Shown here: positions 1-7,012 of the stretch, in pieces | How the letters are laid out: every line of letters begins with the position of its first letter | Numbering within the stretch: position 1 is the first letter of the stretch | DNA from: JBBQCW01 sp038319025 | GTDB taxonomy: Bacteria > Actinomycetota > Thermoleophilia > Solirubrobacterales > Solirubrobacteraceae | Direction: 5' to 3' | Length of the DNA: 64,000 bases | Assembly: GCA_038319025.1 (NCBI GenBank) | Contig: JBBQCW010000006.1 | Location: 62,001-126,000 of the forward strand | The notes under the pieces: model-generated | The model's database searches: none | What the model saw: only the letters and a program-made list of their open reading frames with translations | What the model was told of the DNA's origin: nothing | Position numbers and translations under genes: made by a program

Positions 1-1
1 C

Positions 2-94
2 TTGCGCGAGAAGATCGAGAGCGACGCCAAGGACCCTGAATATCTGTTCACGGTGCGCGGCGTGGGCTATCGCTTCCGCGACCGCGGCGAGTGA
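2..94 (+). CDS. Response regulator, OmpR-type, C-terminal end only
   Basis: Only the last 30 residues are inside the window; the gene begins before base 1. The residues EYLFTVRGVGYRFRD are the end of the winged-helix DNA-binding domain of OmpR/PhoB-family response regulators, where the pattern TVRGxGYRF is nearly invariant. It stops at TGA 92-94 and is followed 27 bases later by a histidine kinase on the same strand, so the two form a two-component system. The N-terminal receiver domain cannot be seen. Confidence 0.9.
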   Translation: MREKIESDAKDPEYLFTVRGVGYRFRDRGE

Positions 95-121
95 CCGGGC
101 CGGCGGCCCAGATCCGTTCCG

Positions 122-1540
122 ATGCGCTCGCTGACCAACCGCCTGGCGCTGCTGTTCGCCGCGATCACGCTGGCCGTGCTACTGGTGGTCTACGTGTACG
201 TGGTGCCGCCGCTGCAGTCCAGCCTGCGCGATCAGCAGCTGGCCAACCTGCTCACCGCGGCGCGGAGTTACAGCCCGCCGATCGAGAGGTCGATCAACTC
301 AAACGCTGACGTGCGCACGCTGGATGCCCGCGTGGGCGCGGCCGGTGACGCCGCGAACGCGCGGGTAACGGTGCTGGGAGTCGCCCGGGGCACGGAAGGG
401 CTGGAGCTGTACGCGAAGTCCGATTCGAGCAACAGCGGCGCCAGCAGCGACCTGCAGTTCCCGATCGCCCTGGAGGCGGCGCGAACGCAACGGCCGCTGA
501 CCGGAACGGAGGCCGGGCCGAACGGGCCGGTCGGACAGGCCGCCCGCCCGTTGTTCTCGCAGGATGCATTGTCCGGTCGCAGGGTCGTCGGCTCGGTGGT
601 GGTCTTCTCGGCCCCCGAGGCCGACGTCGACGGGAATGTGAGCCTGGTGCGCAACCGCCTGATCGTCGCCGGGGTGATCGCGTTGATCGCGGCGCTGATC
701 CTCGGATACACGCTGACGCGGGCGCTGATCGGGCGTATCGCCCGCATGGAGGCCGCGGCCCGCCGCGTGGCCGGCGGGGACTTCACGGCGACGTTCGCCA
801 CCGGCGATGACGACGAGATCGGCGACCTGGCCCGCGCGCTGGACGACATGCAGACGCAGCTCGCTGAACTGGACACCGCGCGCAAACAGTTCATCGCGAC
901 GGCTTCGCACGAGCTGCGCACGCCCATCTTCTCGCTCGGCGGCTACTTGGAGTTGCTCCAGGATGAGGATCTCGACGCCGAGACCCGTGACCGCTTCCTC
1001 ACCCAGATCCGCGACCAGGTGGCGCGGCTGGAACGCCTGACCACCGACCTACTCGACCTTTCCCGTCTGGAGGCCGGCTCGTTGGAGCTGCGGCCGGAGA
1101 AAGCCGACCTGGGAACGTTGCTGCAAGCGGTCGGCGCAGAGTTTCAACCTGCGTTGGCTCGCCGCGGATCCAAGCTCGAGCTGCGACTCACGGCAGGCCC
1201 GGTCGAGGTCGTATGCGATCCTGAGCGCGTGGCCCAGATCGTGCGCATCCTGCTGGACAACGCCTTGGTCCACACGCCTGAGGGCACTGACGTCGTCGTC
1301 TCAGGCGTCCGACGGGACGGGCGGGTGCGACTGTCGGTCACCGACTTCGGCACCGGCATCAAACGCACCGCGCTCCCGCACATCTTCGAGCCGTTCTTCA
1401 CCGCCGATGACGAGCAGCAGGCTCAGGGCTCAGGGCTCGGCCTGGCCATCGCCCACGAGCTGACCGAGCGGATGGGCGGAACGCTGGCCGTCGACAGCCA
1501 CCCTGGCCGCACCACGTTCACCTTGGAGATGGCCGCATGA
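122..1540 (+). CDS. Sensor histidine kinase with HAMP domain
   Basis: A 472-residue membrane kinase. A first membrane segment lies at about residues 8-29, an extracytoplasmic sensor region at 30-178, a second membrane segment at 180-200, then a HAMP linker (about 200-250). The phospho-acceptor H-box is ATASHELRTP with His263, and the ATP-binding part shows an N-box around residue 378 (LLDNALVHTP), DFGTGI and GSGLGLAIAHEL. It should sense an envelope signal and phosphorylate the regulator whose end lies just upstream. The ligand cannot be told. Its stop overlaps the start of the HtrA-like protease gene (ATGA), suggesting translational coupling and a shared envelope-stress role. Confidence 0.95.
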   Translation: MRSLTNRLALLFAAITLAVLLVVYVYVVPPLQSSLRDQQLANLLTAARSYSPPIERSINSNADVRTLDARVGAAGDAANARVTVLGVARGTEGLELYAKSDSSNSGASSDLQFPIALEAARTQRPLTGTEAGPNGPVGQAARPLFSQDALSGRRVVGSVVVFSAPEADVDGNVSLVRNRLIVAGVIALIAALILGYTLTRALIGRIARMEAAARRVAGGDFTATFATGDDDEIGDLARALDDMQTQLAELDTARKQFIATASHELRTPIFSLGGYLELLQDEDLDAETRDRFLTQIRDQVARLERLTTDLLDLSRLEAGSLELRPEKADLGTLLQAVGAEFQPALARRGSKLELRLTAGPVEVVCDPERVAQIVRILLDNALVHTPEGTDVVVSGVRRDGRVRLSVTDFGTGIKRTALPHIFEPFFTADDEQQAQGSGLGLAIAHELTERMGGTLAVDSHPGRTTFTLEMAA

Positions 1541-2763
1541 TGATGCGTCGCCAAGTGCGGACACTCCTCGCCATCGGCGCTGTCGTGGCGGTCCTGACGG
1601 GCTGTGGCGGGCGCCAGGCGGCGACCACCCAGACCTCGCGCACCGTCACCGTCCAGGCGCCCGCGGCGCCCGCCACACCTGACCAGGTGGCCACGGCGAC
1701 CACGCCGACCAAGGTCGCGGTCGTCACCGCCCTAGGCGGCGGCCGGTTTGACCCGGCGGCGATTTACGCGCGCGAGGCGCCCGGCGTGGTGACGATCCTC
1801 AACACGGGGTCCGCCGCTCCCTCCGAGCTGGCGCTGCCCGGCTCCGGCGCCGGGTTGGGCTCCGGTTTCGTTGTATCGGCAAACGGCGAGATCGCCACCA
1901 ACGCCCACGTCGTAACCAGCGGTTCGGGCACGACCCTCAAGCGGGCCCGTCAGATCTACATCCGGTTCCCCGACGGTAACCAGGTCCCGGGCAAGATCGT
2001 CGGTGTGGACCCGTATGTAGACGTGGCGCTCGTCAAGGTCGACCCGAAAGGCCTGACGCTGCGGCCGCTTCCGCTGGGGGCCGACGCCACCACCCGCGTG
2101 GGTGACCCCGTGGCCGCGATCGGCAGCCCATTCGGCGAGGAGCAGTCGCTGTCGGTGGGCATCGTCTCGGCCCGGGATCGGTCGATCCGCTCGCTGACCC
2201 GTTTCGCGATCTCCGGCGCGATCCAGACCGATGCGGCGATCAACCACGGCAACTCCGGCGGCCCGTTGCTCGACGCGCACGGCCGTGTGATCGGCATCAA
2301 CTCCCAGATCGAATCCAGCAGCGGCGACGGCACGGGCGTCGGCTTCGCCGTTCCGGTGGACAGCGTTCGGCGTTCACTCAACATGTTGCGCCGCGACGGC
2401 GTCCCCCGCTACGCGTACCTCGGTGGCGAGTCCGTGCAGGTCTACCCGCAACTGGCCCGCCGCTTCGGGCTGGGGACCGACCGCGGCGCCTGGGTCCAGA
2501 ACGTCAGTCCCGGCGGGCCGGCGGCCAAGGCCGGCCTGCGTGGCGGCAAGGGCCTGACCACCTTCCAGGGCGCGTCGGTCAGCGATGGGGGCGACGTGAT
2601 CGTTCGCGTCGGTACTCGCCCGATCGTTCGCGATGCTGACGTTGCGGTGGCGCTGCAGACGTACGCGCCGGGCGACAAGGTGACCCTGCGCATCCTGCGG
2701 GCCGGCAAGCCTCTCTCGCTGGTCGTCACCCTCGGCGCGCGACCTGCGGCGCTGACGGGATGA
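1537..2763 (+). CDS. HtrA/DegP-like trypsin-fold serine protease with PDZ domain, lipoprotein
   Basis: A 408-residue S1C-type protease. The N-terminus is a lipoprotein signal with lipobox LTGC (Cys23), followed by a Thr/Ala/Pro linker, so it is probably tethered to the outer face of the membrane. The catalytic triad can be read as His124 (TNAHVV), Asp162 (DPYVDVALVKV) and Ser240 (HGNSGGPLLD); a PDZ domain fills about residues 300-400. Family members degrade or refold damaged envelope proteins. The start is one of three consecutive ATG codons; the first overlaps the kinase stop. The gene is in turn coupled to trehalose-phosphate synthase downstream. Confidence 0.94.
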   Translation: MMMRRQVRTLLAIGAVVAVLTGCGGRQAATTQTSRTVTVQAPAAPATPDQVATATTPTKVAVVTALGGGRFDPAAIYAREAPGVVTILNTGSAAPSELALPGSGAGLGSGFVVSANGEIATNAHVVTSGSGTTLKRARQIYIRFPDGNQVPGKIVGVDPYVDVALVKVDPKGLTLRPLPLGADATTRVGDPVAAIGSPFGEEQSLSVGIVSARDRSIRSLTRFAISGAIQTDAAINHGNSGGPLLDAHGRVIGINSQIESSSGDGTGVGFAVPVDSVRRSLNMLRRDGVPRYAYLGGESVQVYPQLARRFGLGTDRGAWVQNVSPGGPAAKAGLRGGKGLTTFQGASVSDGGDVIVRVGTRPIVRDADVAVALQTYAPGDKVTLRILRAGKPLSLVVTLGARPAALTG

Positions 2764-4259
2764 GCGATGTGCGCAAACGCGACCGGACCCCGCTCGTCCT
2801 GGTCTCCAACCGCGGCCCGGTGACCTACCAGGACGATGGCTCAGAGGTGCGCGGCACCGGTGGCCTGGTCACGGCGCTGACCGGCCTGGCCTCCCACCGG
2901 CCGCTGGTGTGGATCGCGTCGGCGATGACGGAGGCCGACGCGTTACGGGCCGCCGAGGCAGGCGACGAGCCGCTGCACATCGCGGGTGCCGGTGGGCCGA
3001 ACGCTGAATACACGGTGCGCCTCGTCGCGTCCCACCCTGACGCCTACGACGGCTTCTACAACGTCATCGCCAACCCGATGCTGTGGTTCATCCAGCACTA
3101 CCTGTGGGATCTGTCCAACGCCCCGGACATCCGCGCCAGCGAGATCGACGCTTACGACAACGGGTACGTGACCGTCAACCGCGACCTCGCAGAGATGGTG
3201 GTGCACGAGATCGAGGATGTCGAAGAGCCCGTCGTGATGGTCCACGACTACCACCTCTACCTGTTGCCCGCGATGGTGCGGGCGGCGCGCCCCGACGTCT
3301 TTCTGCACCACTTCGTCCACATCCCGTGGTCCCAGCCGGACGCCTGGCGCGTGCTGCCCAGCCGGCTGCGACAGGAGATCTACACGGGCATACTGGCCAA
3401 CGACATCGTCGGGTTCCACACGCGCTCCTACCGCGACAACTTCCTTTCCTGTTGCGAGAGCCTGATGGGCTTGGACGTCGACTACGAACGCGGCCTGGTG
3501 CGCGTGGACGACCGCGAGGTGTGGGTGCGCAACTACCCGTTGCCGATCGACGCAGGTGCCACGCGCCTGGTGGCCACGAGCGAACGCACAGCCATGTTCG
3601 AGGGCGAACTCCTCCGTCGGCGCCGCGACCATCTGATTCTGCGAGTCGACCGGGCGGACCTGTCGAAGAACGTGCTGCGCGGATTCTCCGCTTTTGACCT
3701 CTTCCTCGAACAGCACCCCGAGTTCCGAGAGCGGGTCACGTTCGTCGCTCAGCTGATGCCGTCTCGGACCGACGTGCCGGAGTACGCCGAGTATCTGGAG
3801 CGGATCGAGGCGCTGGTGGCTGTGGTCAACCACCGTCACGGCACACCTGACTGGATGCCGATCCAGCTGAAACTGCGCGACGACCTCGAAGAAGCCGTCG
3901 CCGCGTACAAGCACTACGACGTGCTGCTGGTCAACGCCATGTTCGACGGGATGAACCTAGTGGCCAAGGAAGGGCCGCTGCTCAACGAGCGCGGGGGCGT
4001 GTCGATCCTTTCCGAAAACACGGGCGCCCACGAGGAGCTCGGTGACTTCGCGCTGTCGGTCAACCCGTTCGACATCGGTGAACTGGCCGAGAAGATCTAC
4101 CTCGCCCTGACCATGGAGGCCGAGGAGCGCGAGAGGCGCCTGGCCGGCCTGAAGCACATCGTCACGCGCCGCGACCCGGGTGACTGGATCGACGACCAGT
4201 TGGCCGATATCAAGCGCAAGGCCGGCGGAGCGCCCGCCGATGCCGTTCCCGCGGCTTAG
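2760..4259 (+). CDS. otsA: Alpha,alpha-trehalose-phosphate synthase (GT20)
   Basis: A 499-residue glycosyltransferase that joins UDP-glucose (or ADP/GDP-glucose) to glucose-6-phosphate, giving trehalose-6-phosphate, a precursor of the osmoprotectant trehalose. Family motifs are clear: SNRGPV and GTGGLVTAL near the N-terminus, VHDYHLYLLP, HIPWSQPD, GFHTRSYRDNF, and the nucleotide-sugar site FDGMNLVAKE with SILSENTGAHEELG. The usual RLDYSKG stretch reads RVDRADLSKNVLRGF, as in the divergent actinobacterial group. ATG overlaps the protease stop (ATGA). No otsB phosphatase gene is next to it, so dephosphorylation must be encoded elsewhere. Confidence 0.94.
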   Translation: MSDVRKRDRTPLVLVSNRGPVTYQDDGSEVRGTGGLVTALTGLASHRPLVWIASAMTEADALRAAEAGDEPLHIAGAGGPNAEYTVRLVASHPDAYDGFYNVIANPMLWFIQHYLWDLSNAPDIRASEIDAYDNGYVTVNRDLAEMVVHEIEDVEEPVVMVHDYHLYLLPAMVRAARPDVFLHHFVHIPWSQPDAWRVLPSRLRQEIYTGILANDIVGFHTRSYRDNFLSCCESLMGLDVDYERGLVRVDDREVWVRNYPLPIDAGATRLVATSERTAMFEGELLRRRRDHLILRVDRADLSKNVLRGFSAFDLFLEQHPEFRERVTFVAQLMPSRTDVPEYAEYLERIEALVAVVNHRHGTPDWMPIQLKLRDDLEEAVAAYKHYDVLLVNAMFDGMNLVAKEGPLLNERGGVSILSENTGAHEELGDFALSVNPFDIGELAEKIYLALTMEAEERERRLAGLKHIVTRRDPGDWIDDQLADIKRKAGGAPADAVPAA

Positions 4260-4272
4260 GCTGAGGCGCCTC

Positions 4273-4734
4273 TTACCCGCTGAAGAACTCCGTTGACGGA
4301 GTTCTGGCCGGCACGGGGCCCGACGGTGAGGGCAACGTGGGCGCCGGCGATGAGGGGCGCGTCGGGCGGCTCGGGGCGGGCAGGGGGTGGACGGCGTGGC
4401 GGTGGCGGGGGCGGCGCCGACGCGACCGCGAGCGTGAGCGCCGGGCTTGCTTGCGCAGTCGCACGGCGGCCTCGGGGCCGAAGTCGGGGGCCATGTCGGG
4501 CGACGGGATCGCACCCTGCCTGGCGGTGCCCTGCCGAGTGGCGCGCGTTGGCTGCGTGCTGGGGAGGGCAGGGCTGACCGGCAATGGGCGTGCGCCCGCC
4601 TCCGGTATGTGCGGCGGGTCGGCGCTCAGCGTGGGCCATGCCACGACCAGGACGACTACGCCGGCCAGTGCGGCGAGGCGCCCGACGTTGCCCCAGCGGA
4701 TGCGGCCGAGTCGGCGATCGTCCATACCTGTCAT
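4273..4734 (-). CDS. Hypothetical single-pass membrane protein with Pro/Arg-rich tail
   Basis: A 153-residue protein of unknown function. Residues about 18-34 (LAALAGVVVLVVAWPTL) form one membrane segment; the rest is Pro-, Ser- and Arg-rich low-complexity sequence including a run of alternating Arg/Ser, so it is probably a disordered extracytoplasmic or nucleic-acid-facing tail. ATG 4734 is used here; ATG 4725 three codons in is equally possible. It is divergent from rpsF and convergent with otsA. The low-complexity tail and lack of a domain make it less certain than its neighbours. Confidence 0.55.
   Translation of the reverse strand: MTGMDDRRLGRIRWGNVGRLAALAGVVVLVVAWPTLSADPPHIPEAGARPLPVSPALPSTQPTRATRQGTARQGAIPSPDMAPDFGPEAAVRLRKQARRSRSRSRRRRPRHRHAVHPLPAPSRPTRPSSPAPTLPSPSGPVPARTPSTEFFSG
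4284..4305. terminator. Bidirectional hairpin between otsA and the convergent gene
   Basis: A perfect inverted repeat AGAACTCCGT / ACGGAGTTCT with two bases between the arms lies 25 bases past the otsA stop. It also encodes the last residues (STEFFSG) of the convergent minus-strand gene, so it may end transcription from both sides. There is no long T run. Confidence 0.6.
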
Positions 4735-4793
4735 AGGGCCTGCGGGTGCAGAGTCACCCCCCGCGGCACGTGATGCCGCAATCGCAGGCGTGC

Positions 4794-4802
4794 TGCTATC
4801 TT
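4794..4802 (+). promoter_or_regulatory. Extended -10 promoter candidate for rpsF
   Basis: TGCTATCTT is an extended -10 (TGn plus TATCTT) placed 27 bases before the rpsF ATG; no good -35 hexamer is visible, as expected for extended -10 promoters. Confidence 0.4.
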
Positions 4803-4829
4803 CTCCGTTCGCCCACGGGCGACCTCATC

Positions 4830-5231
4830 ATGGCCAAGCACGTCTTTACATACGACCTCGTCCTCCTGCTGGACACCGCTGCGGACGATGACGTGCGGGC
4901 GAAGATCGTCGATGACGCCAAGGCGATGATCACCGCCGGTGGCGAGATCGTCGGCTCGCACGCTTGGGGCACACGCCCGCTCGCGTACGAGATCGAGAAG
5001 AAGAAGGACGCCGAGTACCACCTGATCCAGTTCCACGCCAGTTCGCCCGAGGTTTTGGCGACACTGCAGCGCACGCTGTCGATCACCGATGGTGTTGTTC
5101 GCTTCCGCGTCATCAAGCTTGCGCCCGGCACGCCGCCGCCGCCGGATATGTCCAAGCCTGCCGTGGCTTTCGAGTCCGTGCCTGCTGGCCCCTCGGATCG
5201 TTCGGATCGCTCCGAGCGCTCCGAGCGCTGA
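4830..5231 (+). CDS. rpsF: 30S ribosomal protein S6
   Basis: A 133-residue S6 protein that binds S18 and 16S rRNA in the platform of the small subunit. The start MAKHVFTYDLVLLLD fits the S6 beta-strand 1; upstream in-frame ATGs at 4746 and 4773 would add an unrelated extension and lie before the likely promoter. Family signatures are GTRPLAYEIEKKKDAEYHLIQF and the strand VVRFRVIKL. S6 is usually about 95-100 residues: here a Pro-rich linker and a charged tail SDRSDRSERSER are added, encoded by four near-identical 9-base units. It opens the rpsF-ssb-rpsR-rplI series. Confidence 0.96.
   Translation: MAKHVFTYDLVLLLDTAADDDVRAKIVDDAKAMITAGGEIVGSHAWGTRPLAYEIEKKKDAEYHLIQFHASSPEVLATLQRTLSITDGVVRFRVIKLAPGTPPPPDMSKPAVAFESVPAGPSDRSDRSERSER
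5197..5231 (+). repeat. 9-base tandem repeat at the rpsF 3' end
   Basis: Four consecutive 9-base units (two of type TCGGATCGN, two of type TCCGAGCGC) encode the SDR/SER tripeptides of the S6 tail. This looks like short-unit slippage expansion within the coding frame. Confidence 0.7.
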
Positions 5232-5259
5232 GCCGCCCCCTCCGACCTACCGGAGGTCA

Positions 5260-5276
5260 GCGCCCACCGTGGGTGC
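5260..5276 (+). terminator. Hairpin after rpsF
   Basis: GCGCCCACCGTGGGTGC folds with arms GCGCCCA/TGGGTGC (one G-T pair) and is followed by GTTTCGT. A second small stem (CCTCCG/CGGAGG, 5239-5256) precedes it. Likely end or attenuation point of the rpsF message. Confidence 0.5.
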
Positions 5277-5399
5277 GTTTCGTATCGCCACTTCCTCTTC
5301 GTGTCAGATTCGGTCGCGGTCTGCGACTCGGCTGTGCCCAATACGCAACGAAAGTGTGGAAAGAGCGGCGTAAGGGGGCGAGTTCCCCGAGTCCCGCTC

Positions 5400-5405
5400 T
5401 AGTAT
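5400..5405 (+). promoter_or_regulatory. -10 candidate for ssb
   Basis: TAGTAT lies 41 bases before the ssb ATG and a good Shine-Dalgarno (GAAAGGAG, about 5430-5437) precedes the start. No strong -35 was seen, so this is tentative. Confidence 0.3.
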
Positions 5406-5445
5406 CGAGTGACGCTTACCGTTCGCCCCCGAAAGGAGCCCCACC

Positions 5446-5934
5446 ATGGCGGCCACGAACATCAACCGAGTCGTACTGACCGGCAACCTGACCTTTGATC
5501 CTGAGCTGCGCTCACTCGCCAGCGGGAGTTCGGTGTGCAAGCTGCGCATCGCCTCCAACACCCGCCGTAAGGACGGCCAGTCCGGTGAGTGGGTCGACAA
5601 GCCCAACTACTTCGACGTCACCGTCTGGGGTGCCCAGGGTGAGAACTGCGCCCGCTACCTCGCGAAGGGTCGCCCCGTGGCGATCGACGGTCGCCTGGAA
5701 TGGCGCGAGTGGCAGGACAAGGATGGCAACAAGCGCCAGTCGGTCGAGATCGTCGCCGACAGCGTCCAGTTCCTCGGTGGTCGCGATGACGCCGGCGGGG
5801 CTCCGCAGGGTGGCGGCGGTTTTGCACCGCAGCGCACCGACGTCCCGGTCGACACCGGAGACTTCGCCGCGGCCGCAGCGCCGGCCGGCGGCAACGGTGG
5901 CGGCGCCACCGGCGACGACGACATTCCGTTCTAG
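5446..5934 (+). CDS. ssb: Single-stranded DNA-binding protein
   Basis: A 162-residue OB-fold protein that coats single-stranded DNA in replication and repair. The N-terminal two thirds show NRVVLTGNLTFDPELR, CKLRIASNTRRKD, YFDVTVWGAQGENCARYL and the strand VAIDGRLEWREW. The C-terminal third is Gly/Ala-rich and ends DDDIPF, the acidic tip that binds partner proteins such as DNA polymerase subunits, RecO and PriA. ATG is preceded by GAAAGGAG at a good distance. It sits between rpsF and rpsR, the usual bacterial order. Confidence 0.97.
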   Translation: MAATNINRVVLTGNLTFDPELRSLASGSSVCKLRIASNTRRKDGQSGEWVDKPNYFDVTVWGAQGENCARYLAKGRPVAIDGRLEWREWQDKDGNKRQSVEIVADSVQFLGGRDDAGGAPQGGGGFAPQRTDVPVDTGDFAAAAAPAGGNGGGATGDDDIPF

Positions 5935-5942
5935 CCGAGGCC

Positions 5943-6019
5943 GCGGGCTGAGCCCGCATTGGGCCCGTCTGCCCGTCTGAGATGGCGACCGGCGCCTGTG
6001 CTATTCAGCGCAGGCGCCG
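5943..6019 (+). terminator. Two hairpins after ssb
   Basis: A short stem GCGGG/CCCGC (5943-5957) is followed by a 12-base-pair stem, CGGCGCCTGTGC at 5990-6001 pairing with GCGCAGGCGCCG at 6008-6019 across a loop TATTCA (one G-T pair). This probably ends the ssb message or controls read-through to rpsR. Confidence 0.55.
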
Positions 6020-6051
6020 TCTCGGCCCGGTTCATGCCACAATGTTTGTTC

Positions 6052-6073
6052 GCGCGCGCCCGCCGGCGCGCGC
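6052..6073 (+). promoter_or_regulatory. GC hairpin in the rpsR leader
   Basis: GCGCGCGCC pairs with GGCGCGCGC around a 4-base loop CGCC, ending 44 bases before the rpsR GTG. It may be a leader structure for the rpsR-rplI pair; whether S6:S18 binds it cannot be told from the sequence. Confidence 0.35.
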
Positions 6074-6116
6074 ACTTTCTTTCCGGACGCTCGAGAACAG
6101 CAAGGACCAAGCCACC

Positions 6117-6452
6117 GTGGCCAAGCAGCGCAACCGCAGCACGAGCACGAGCACGAAGCGCCGACCCAAGGACGCCAAGGGCGGTACTGGCCGGCGCAAG
6201 CCCTGCCTCTTCTGCAAGGACAAGATCGAGCAGGTCGACTACAAGGATGTCGGCACTCTCCGTCGTTACGTTTCCGAGCGCGGCAAGATCCGCTCGCGGC
6301 GCATCAGCGGCGCCTGCCGGCGCCATCAGAGCCAGGTCGCACAGGCCGTCAAGCGCGCTCGCGAGATCGCCTTGCTGCCGTACGTCGCCGAGGGTGGCCC
6401 CGAGCCGCGCTCCGGTGGGCGCGGCCGTGACCGCGATCGCGATCGGGACTAA
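6117..6452 (+). CDS. rpsR: 30S ribosomal protein S18, zinc-binding form
   Basis: A 111-residue S18. The GTG at 6117 (VAKQRNRST) is chosen because the in-frame ATG at 5982 would add an Arg-rich extension crossing the ssb terminator. The core reads RRKPCLFCKDKIEQVDYKD, then GKIRSRRISGACRRHQ: the CxxC plus C-x3-H set is the zinc-binding variant of S18. The C-terminus is lengthened by a tail of alternating Arg and Asp (RGRDRDRDRD). It binds S6 on the platform. Two bases separate its stop from rplI. Confidence 0.95.
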   Translation: MAKQRNRSTSTSTKRRPKDAKGGTGRRKPCLFCKDKIEQVDYKDVGTLRRYVSERGKIRSRRISGACRRHQSQVAQAVKRAREIALLPYVAEGGPEPRSGGRGRDRDRDRD

Positions 6453-6454
6453 CC

Positions 6455-6904
6455 ATGCCTGAAGTCATTCTTCTCCAAGACGTCGAGCAGCTCGGCGAGC
6501 GCGGCACCGTCGTCGATGTGTCCAAGGGCTACCTGCGCAACTTCCTGATTCCCCGTAAGCTCGCTTCTCCGGCCACCAAGGGCGCGGTCGACGCGGCCAA
6601 GGCCAAGATGGAGGCCGAAGAGCGCCTCGCCCGTGAAGCGATCGAGCGCGCAGGCGAGTACGCCGCCCTGCTCAACAAGACGGTCCTCACCCTTCCGGCT
6701 CAGGCCGGCGAGGATGGTCGCCTGTTCGGGTCAGTCGGCAGCTCCGACGTCGCCGACGCTATCCGCGACGCTCGCGGCGTAAAGGTCGACAAACGCAAAG
6801 TGCACCTGGACGAGCCCATCAAGAACGTGGGCACGTACCTGATCGTCGTGGAGGTCGCCGAAGGCGTCACCGCGACGGTCAAGACGATGGTCGTCGCGCA
6901 GTAG
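6455..6904 (+). CDS. rplI: 50S ribosomal protein L9
   Basis: A 149-residue L9 with the two-domain shape: an N-terminal rRNA-binding domain (VILLQDVEQLGERG, then VDVSKGYLRNFLIPRKLA), a long connecting helix rich in Ala/Lys/Glu (about 45-75), and a C-terminal domain containing GRLFGSVGSSDVADAI and KRKVHLDEPIKNVGTYLI. Length is normal. It follows rpsR by 2 bases and is translated with it. Confidence 0.97.
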   Translation: MPEVILLQDVEQLGERGTVVDVSKGYLRNFLIPRKLASPATKGAVDAAKAKMEAEERLAREAIERAGEYAALLNKTVLTLPAQAGEDGRLFGSVGSSDVADAIRDARGVKVDKRKVHLDEPIKNVGTYLIVVEVAEGVTATVKTMVVAQ

Positions 6905-6974
6905 CGCGACGAGCCTGCTGCGCGCCCATCGCCGTTCCACGATTTCTTCTCGCCTAACTAGCGGCAAGATCATG

Positions 6975-7002
6975 TTCACACCGTCCGGCCGCGGACTACG
7001 CT
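6975..7002 (+). promoter_or_regulatory. Promoter candidate for dnaB
   Basis: TTCACA and TACGCT are separated by 16 bases, and transcription would begin only a few bases before the dnaB ATG at 7013, giving a nearly leaderless message. Confidence 0.4.
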
Positions 7003-7012
7003 CGGTGAGCGC

